DNA of 64,000 nt. Origin: Locusta migratoria (lineage: Eukaryota; Arthropoda; Insecta; Orthoptera; Acrididae). Made by a program: the position numbers and the translations under genes. The stretch covers positions 154,029,323-154,093,322 of the forward strand of contig CM048745.1 in assembly GCA_026315105.1 (NCBI GenBank). The letters run 5' to 3'. This document shows, piece by piece, positions 58,735-64,000 of the stretch (the first letter of the stretch is position 1; the number at the start of each line of letters is the position of its first letter). The notes beneath the pieces were generated by a model, which was given only the letters and a program-made list of their open reading frames with translations, was not told where the DNA came from and made no database searches.

Positions 58735-58957
58735 CTGAACAGTGTTCCAAAAATTCTTCTGTGACAGGTATCACAAAGTCCTTTGTATGATCAAATTTGA
58801 AGGTCATGGATGCATTGCCTGATGAACATGCTGCGGGGTATTCTGGGTCTACCACTGGTGGTACCACAATAGCTTCTGGATGATTCCAGAACACATATTG
58901 ACAGAATACAAAGTTTGAAAGAGACAGAGGTAGACCTGTTGCTTGTTTGATAGTTAC
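58735..58957 (-). CDS. Khc-73: KIF13/Khc-73 kinesin, exon 8
   Basis: Acceptor TATCTAG, donor TTCAG|GTAAGA, phase 0 in, phase 1 out. It codes IKQATGLPLSLSNFVFCQYV, then FWNHPEAIVVPP, MTFKFDHTKDFVIPVTEEFL and EHCS. KIF13 has IKEATGLPLNLSNFVFCQYT at this point, the start of the C2-like/DUF3694 segment. Confidence 0.96.
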
Positions 58958-59239
58958 CTAGATAAAAACAAGTAGTTTGAATTAATATGAGTACTTCCCT
59001 AATCATCAAAAAGAAATCAGAACTACATTTGTGCGAGAAGAAAAGAACTTTCTGTCTGCTCTTGTGTGAAAAAATTAAATTAATGCGATGTTAAATTTTA
59101 TATAGCTCTTTCAACATTGTAGTCTTCAACTCTAAAAATCAATTCACATTGAGTTATGTTTTAATTTACTACCAGTACAAGATTCTAACCTTGTTCTTCA
59201 TTTAAGTTTCAAGGTGGTGATAGCAGTGGTTAAACTTAC

Positions 59240-59365
59240 CCGGCATGTAACTTGACTACTGGAAGGAATTTCTTCTTCATCTTTCCCACTGTCACCTGAA
59301 CTTTCTGATGCAGCTTCTGCTGTTCGATCCTGTGGAAATGTTCCAGCAACACGGCCAAGTTCAAC
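59240..59365 (-). CDS. Khc-73: KIF13/Khc-73 kinesin, exon 7
   Basis: Acceptor TACTTTCAG, donor CCGG|GTAAGT, phase 0 in and out. It codes VELGRVAGTFPQ, a Ser/Glu-rich acidic stretch (ESSGDSGKDEEEIPSSSQ), then VTCR. KIF13 has VEVMRVTGAVPE and an acidic serine-rich run before LTCRV. Confidence 0.92.
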
Positions 59366-60119
59366 CTGAAAGTAAACAAAGTTTAAACACTTAGTTCCTC
59401 TCCAATTCAAGGGTTCAGTCTTTGAAATTTTAATGACTTGAACCCTTTTATTCCAGAGTATGTATAATGTCAAATTAAAGTCATTCCCTCAAAAATAAAT
59501 AAGTAAAAGGGGAAGAGACAATAATAGCAAAATTCCTTACATACTGAAAAACAGTATTATGAAGTATTACTATTTCTAATATGAACATAATGAGAAGATA
59601 ATGTGGTCTTGCATCAGTTGGAGCCAAGGTAGGATGAAGAATCCCTCTGGAACCAACACAGTGTCTGCCTTTGTTGTCCTGGCTGTAGAAATTGGTTACT
59701 GACCTTTCTAACAGTTTGATATGAGACCTGTTTCCCCCAGAAGCATACTGAAGTGCTATCAGTCAGAGGTCATAAAATTGCAGTGCATTGCCACTGTAGG
59801 AACTTGCCACAACTCAGCAGTTACAGTTAAGTGAAGTACTTTAGTATTGCTGATGGAGGTTACACCCAGCCTTAGACCATGAAACAGTTTTAACTACAAA
59901 TTTCCTTTGAAATAAACTTGTGGTGTTGCCCACAATTAAGCACCACCATTGTAACATTGTGCAAACTTCATAGAGCAGAGCAAACAAACTACAAAGTTAA
60001 TAATCGGCAGTGACATATACAAAGAATTAGAGATCAACAGGGCTGCACTAACGAAATGCATGGCAGGACTGTTATGTGTTTTTGCAAAGAAGACATTTAG
60101 AAGTAAATGAATTACCAAC

Positions 60120-60284
60120 CTGTAAACGACCTGCAACTTCTCCTTGTTGACTAATAATAGGAGTGTGATAGTCCAATTTTACATCATGGAAAAGAACTTC
60201 AAGAAATATGTTTGCAACACCAATCAAATTGTGATTTTCCTGAGATTCATAAAAAGGATCAAGACCTTTAGCTGGAACATCCTC
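60120..60284 (-). CDS. Khc-73: KIF13/Khc-73 kinesin, exon 6
   Basis: Acceptor GATTTCAG, donor ACAG|GTTGGT (weak at +4 to +5), phase 0 in and out. It codes DPFYESQENHNLIGVANIFL, then FHDVKLDYHTPIISQQGEVA and GRLQ. KIF13 has DPFYEAQENHNLIGVANVFL, the KIF1B-type segment, at nearly full identity. Confidence 0.97.
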
Positions 60285-60372
60285 CTGAAATCCACAAACA
60301 GAACAATATTAGTTTTTAAAACTGAATTAAAAATACCTGCGATCAAAATAAACAAAATATCAAATAATTTAC

Positions 60373-60516
60373 CAAAGGAAGGCCTTTCTCCTTCTTTTCT
60401 TCATACAGCTCTCGCATATCAATGAGTTTGTTTTCAAGCTTTTCCATTGACCATACTTGACTGCCTTGCTTCTTGCGCTTCACGAGTATTGCTGGCTCAC
60501 TTACAAAGGACCCTCG
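60373..60516 (-). CDS. Khc-73: KIF13/Khc-73 kinesin, exon 5
   Basis: Acceptor TGTTACAG, donor TTTG|GTAAAT, phase 0 in and out. It codes RGSFVSEPAILVKRKKQGSQ, then VWSMEKLENKLIDMRELYEE. KIF13 has SEPAIQVRRK and WTLEKLENKLVDMRDMYQEW. Charged and helical. Confidence 0.96.
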
Positions 60517-60749
60517 CTGTAACAGAATATTGATATACAGTTAAAGCTGATGAACAGTTGCCATATAAATTAACAATGTAAAATATTAGAGATCAAACAG
60601 TTACAAAGTTCTCATCAAATAATTTCTAAACAGGGGGAAAAACTTTATGATTAAAAGTTGTTCTAGCAAATATATCACAAACAGAAGCATTGAGACCTTG
60701 TCAGACACACAAAAACATGGAAAAAAAGACTTGTTAGCTCCAGAATAAA

Positions 60750-60844
60750 TTCTTCACACACACACACACACACACAAAGAGACAGAGAGAGAGAGAGAGA
60801 GGGCAGGTCTGTGTATCCAGCTAGCACTATGTAGAAACAGGTGT

Positions 60845-60895
<51 letters not shown>

Positions 60896-60902
60896 TGTGT
60901 GT
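60750..60902. repeat. CA, GA and TG microsatellites
   Basis: A (CA)n run at about 60756-60775, (GA)n at about 60779-60801 and (TG)n at about 60842-60902, in the intron between exons 4 and 5. Confidence 0.9.
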
Positions 60903-61100
60903 CTGAACGCATACTCTATCTTGATGAAAGATTTATTCTGAAAGCTAGCATGTTTCCTTTCTCTTTTGTGAATGCCTCTCAAGGACAGAACACTTCTGAT
61001 ATTCAATTATTCAGTGAGAGGTCTCATTTACTCTAATTACATTTTACCAGAATTTTTCTTCTATATGAAAATAAAAGTGTCAAACATGAAACATAAATAC

Positions 61101-61263
61101 CTTACGATTAGGACTTAGATTGGCAGGAGGAATCTGAAGTGTAACACTAAATGTTGTCTGTCTTCCCATTTCTTCCGCTAAGAAATTTGCTTCTTTAACT
61201 AGCGAATTGGCCCTCAGTATGTCAGCCTTGAGCTGTCCAAGACTACGCTTGAACATTTCATCC
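61101..61263 (-). CDS. Khc-73: KIF13/Khc-73 kinesin, exon 4
   Basis: Acceptor TTTTCAG, donor AAG|GTATTT, phase 2 in, phase 0 out. It codes MFKRSLGQLKADILRANSLV, then KEANFLAEEMGR, TTFSVTLQIPPANLSPNRK. KIF13 has LVREANYIAEELDKRTEYKV and TLQIPASSLNANRKR. A second, stronger-looking donor (GTAAGG) lies 5 bases upstream but would break the frame; the downstream one is needed for continuity with exon 5. Confidence 0.94.
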
Positions 61264-61904
61264 CTGAAAATAAAACAACAAATAATACAGTTAAGAAAAA
61301 CAACATGCAACAGCTATTTTTTACAGAAAATTACATTTATCTGAAAGCTAAACTGTGAAACTCTGTTGAGATCTAGCCTCTTTTAGTGATCACCAAATAT
61401 CTTAACATTTACAAAAACATGTATTTCTAATAAGAGCAACACAACAACTCTTTCTTATATGATTTACAGGCATAGAAGGAAAAACAGTTTCTGACAGGGA
61501 ATTCAAAACAAATCAAGTAAGATGTTACACAAAAGTGTTTTTTGTACCTGGAGTACTAAATGAAATAGGACATTATAAATTAAAAGATATTTCTTTCAAT
61601 GGTTTTGTTGTTTCTCTTCTGCATGTCCTTATAAATGTTTACACACAATTTCATTAACCTAAGATCACTCATTTTTATGGGGACCCTCTCAAGTAGCAAA
61701 AGTACAACCACCCTGTATTACATCTTACAGAAATGATGATTACTACATCACAAACACCATACAAAAGTATAATGCTAATAAATATTATTATTATTATTAT
61801 TATTGATTTGTTGATCACAAATTTGGGCACAGATCTGGTCAATTTCTTGTTATTACATGAAAATGAGTTAAAAATAATTTTACATACTTATGGTATGAGC
61901 TTAC

Positions 61905-62079
61905 CTTTCTTGTGCCCACCTTTCCACCCTCATTTGTGTTGTGGGAGTACATGGAGTTATTTTTCCTAACCGGAATGGGTCAAAAGGTACATACGGTGAG
62001 TATGGCGTTGAAGGTGATAAAATATTCCTCAGCTGCTGAAATTGCCTTTCATATTCCTGTCGTTGTTTTTCCAATGCAA
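61905..62079 (-). CDS. Khc-73: KIF13/Khc-73 kinesin, exon 3
   Basis: Acceptor AATTTTCACAG, donor GAAAG|GTAAGC, phase 1 in, phase 2 out. It codes ALEKQRQEYERQFQQLRNIL (coiled coil), a proline-rich linker (SPSTPYSPYVPFDPFRLG), then MRVERWAQER. KIF13 has ALEEQRLMYERELEQLRQQL and a QWAEER block. Confidence 0.93.
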
Positions 62080-62191
62080 CTGTGAAAATTATTCAAACTG
62101 GTGATAATAGCTTACTAATATTAAAACCTTTCAGACTGAACAACACAAAACAGAAAGTGCTGTCACATGAAAGAAACATATTAACAGTTAC

Positions 62192-62332
62192 CTTGCTTGT
62201 CCTCCTCATGCTGCTTTTCTAATCTTGCAATGGCAGTCTGGATAGGATCATTGCTCAGTTCATTCAGCATAAGTTCCTCTCTTGCAAAGTTATAGTCAAT
62301 TGTTTGTGCAGGTGTTTGTGGTTCAGACATAG
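62192..62332 (-). CDS. Khc-73: KIF13/Khc-73 kinesin, exon 2
   Basis: Acceptor CTTTTACTTACAG, donor CAAG|GTAACT, phase 1 in and out. It codes TIDYNFAREELMLNELSNDP then IQTAIARLEKQHEEDKQ. KIF13 has FDYEFARNEVILKEL and DPIQSAIQKLEQKY. A SINE lies immediately upstream of the acceptor. Confidence 0.95.
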
Positions 62333-62351
62333 CTGTAAGTAAAAGATCAGA

Positions 62352-62540
62352 AATGTTTGTTAAGCTTATGGGACTTAACTACGGGGTCATCAGCCCCTAA
62401 ACTTACAAACTACTTATGAACTACTTACGAACTAGGACGGCACAAATATCCATGCCCGAGGGGGGATTCGAACCCCCGACCGTAGTGGCCGTGCTGACCG
62501 TGACTGGAGCGCCTCAGTCACCTCGGCCACTGCAGCCGGC
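62352..62540 (-). mobile_element. tRNA-derived SINE, copy 2, next to a splice acceptor
   Basis: Close copy of 21771-21963 in the same orientation as the kinesin gene. On the minus strand it has an A-box-like TGGCCGAGG, the B box GGTTCGAATCC and the tail TTAACAAACATTT. A 12-base duplication, TAAAAGATCAGA, flanks it (62340-62351, 62541-62552). Confidence 0.9.
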
Positions 62541-62793
62541 TAAAAGATCAGACACAAGATGTAAGAAATGCATAAGATTGGTAATGAAATAACCATAGAA
62601 TTATGGGAATTAATTCTCACTTCAGCATATCTTTTTCCACTTCTCATTAACTCTTCCCCCCCCTCTCCCCAATATTACAGGGAATTCATTAGTTACACAG
62701 TCCTTCAAATATTTATGAGAATGGCTTTGCTTTGTTAAAACAAACAAAAGCAATAGTATTAATTTGCTTATTATAATATTCTGTAATACATAC

Positions 62794-63040
62794 CTGAGGA
62801 CTTTGGACAATTGACTCTGAAAAAATGGTGATTGCCCCACAGTATCCTGTCTCCATGATGAAGAGGTGTTTTCTCAGTTATAGGGTAACCATTGACATAT
62901 GAACGGGCATTATTAATGGGTTCCATAAAAAGACCACCATCTTCAATTGTAATCACACAATGCTCCGGTTGTATACCTAAGCCCGATAGCTGTATATCTT
63001 GCTCTGATGGAGCATCTCTACCACCAACAAGGGTTCTTTC
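62794..63040 (-). CDS. Khc-73: KIF13/Khc-73 kinesin, exon 1 of those seen (FHA domain)
   Basis: Acceptor CCCTTTAG, donor CCTCAG|GTATGT, phase 0 in, phase 1 out. It codes the FHA domain that follows the kinesin-3 motor: RTLVGGRDAPSEQDIQLSGL, GIQPEHCVITIEDGG, SYVNG and HHGDRILWGNHHFFRVNCP. The HGDRILWGN(N/H)HFFR motif is diagnostic for KIF13/Khc-73 as against KIF1/Unc-104 (which has GNRIIMGKSHVFR). The motor exons must lie to the right of the window. Confidence 0.97.
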
Positions 63041-63479
63041 CTAAAGGGAAAAAAGTAAAGAAACAATGCATTAGTACTTGTTGATTAAAGTTGTGAAAAA
63101 ATGTTTATTTGTGTGTCAGTATTCTGCAATAGTTAAAAAAGTACATTTGGCTTTTTAAGCTGAACATTTTGCACAAACGAAGCTTTTCAAAAGCATTCAG
63201 ACTACTCCTGAAAGACATCATCCAATACTTCAAAAATATAGATAATTAATATAAGAATATACCAGAGTAGAAGTATGAAACCTGAATTTCCCTATAGAAG
63301 GTGCTTGCCACCAGTGTATGATCCATGACACTGTGTCAGCAATGGCAGCTATTTCCTGTAATGGCTGGTGACAAATGTTAACATACATTAACCCAAGTTC
63401 CATACAACAGTATCTATTTCAAACCCATAAACATATGAAGTTCTGAGCCTATGAACTACGATTTGTGGACAGGATTGTT

Positions 63480-63860
63480 TTTATATTATTATTTCAAGAA
63501 AATTGCTTCAGAATTACAATGAATGCTTGTAGAAGGTCTCAGCAAATGTGTTCTTGGGAAAACACAGTGTTTTGAGTGGTTCAAAAAATTCAGAAGTCAA
63601 ACTGCTCCAAAATAGCCTCATCACACACATCAAAATGGGAAATGAACGACTTATTCTCCAGACTTGGATCCATCTGTTTGCATCAATGGGACATGCTCTC
63701 GCTGAACAACACTTCTATTCTCATAAAAATGTACAAAAATGGCTTGCCGACTGGTTTGCTTCAAAAGAACTGTTTTTCTGGCAAGGCATTCATAACCTGC
63801 TGGAGAGGTGGGAGAAATATATAAATAGCGATGAAAATTATTTTGAATAACATATTTTTT
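63480..63860 (+). pseudogene. Mariner transposase, internally deleted
   Basis: An N-terminal piece (FEWFKKFRSQ, about 63570-63600) is followed almost at once by the C-terminal piece LFASMGHALAEQHFYSHKNV, QKWLADWFASKELFFWQGIH and LLERWEKYINSDENYFE (about 63680-63847). The catalytic middle is missing. It lies in the intron between the FHA exon and the exon before it, antisense to the gene. Confidence 0.8.
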
Positions 63861-63949
63861 ATCAGTTTCAAGCAACAGACATCTAATTATTGCAACCAAA
63901 TTCTGGTTTCATACTTCAACACCTGGTAAAAAGTGGGGGAAATGCTTCG

Positions 63950-64000
63950 TATGAGGGCCATCCAGAAAGTAAAGAATATTTTCTAATACCAAAAAATTAT
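63950..64000. mobile_element. Left end of another mariner-like element
   Basis: TGAGGGCCATCCAGAAAGTA after TA resembles mariner termini of the GAGGGTNNTCCGGAAAGTA type. The element runs off the window, so only the terminal repeat can be seen. Confidence 0.45.

Noticed and set aside
1..64000. CRISPR arrays, operons, ribosome binding sites, bacterial insertion sequences
   Set aside because: Introns, spliceosomal sites and animal transposons show a eukaryotic nuclear genome; no regularly spaced direct repeats with unique spacers were seen.

Overview
The window is insect nuclear DNA. It is AT-rich, has spliceosomal introns, and is crowded with Penelope-like, LINE, mariner, pogo-like and tRNA-derived SINE copies. 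Two of the SINE-like families (29210-29378, and the pair at 21771 and 62352) match repeats I associate with grasshopper and locust genomes, so Orthoptera, perhaps near Schistocerca, is my best guess. That part rests on memory and was not checked.

The one host gene I can support is a kinesin-3 of the KIF13 / Khc-73 type on the minus strand. Seventeen consecutive coding exons run from 63040 down to 29956, and every junction keeps the reading frame. They total 2,884 coding bases (961 codons plus one base). In order they give the FHA domain, the coiled-coil neck and stalk, the KIF1B-type segment, the DUF3694-type segment and the first part of the tail. The motor domain must lie to the right of position 64000. 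The C-terminal tail, where the fly protein has a CAP-Gly domain, was not found between 1 and 29955 and probably lies to the left of the window or in exons too short to recognise. The gene therefore covers more than 33 kb here.

Introns and the left flank hold the mobile DNA. Left to right: LINE reverse-transcriptase debris (2530-3640, 5960-6490); a foldback repeat (4131-4386); a foldback split by a pogo-like element (6558-7684); an inverted Penelope pair (10483-12097); a decayed mariner split by a foldback (12847-14455); a second Penelope pair (14460-16575); a TIR element holding an RTE-like LINE and a SINE (19278-22227); a third Penelope pair (24262-27506). Inside the kinesin introns: an LINE end plus a small inverted Penelope-tail unit with a 14-bp target duplication (34110-35639), a 2.3-kb near-perfect Penelope palindrome (42383-44712), a second pogo-like copy (45050-45889), a short Penelope-tail palindrome (49790-50046), and a SINE sitting in the polypyrimidine tract of an exon (62352-62540).

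The most unusual signal is the arrangement of the Penelope-like elements. All the larger copies, from two families, occur as head-to-head inverted pairs with both 3' ends facing outward, and several of the foldback repeats carry a hammerhead-ribozyme-like core in the matching position of the arms. At least one pair (34981-35625) is flanked by a target-site duplication, which means it inserted as a unit.
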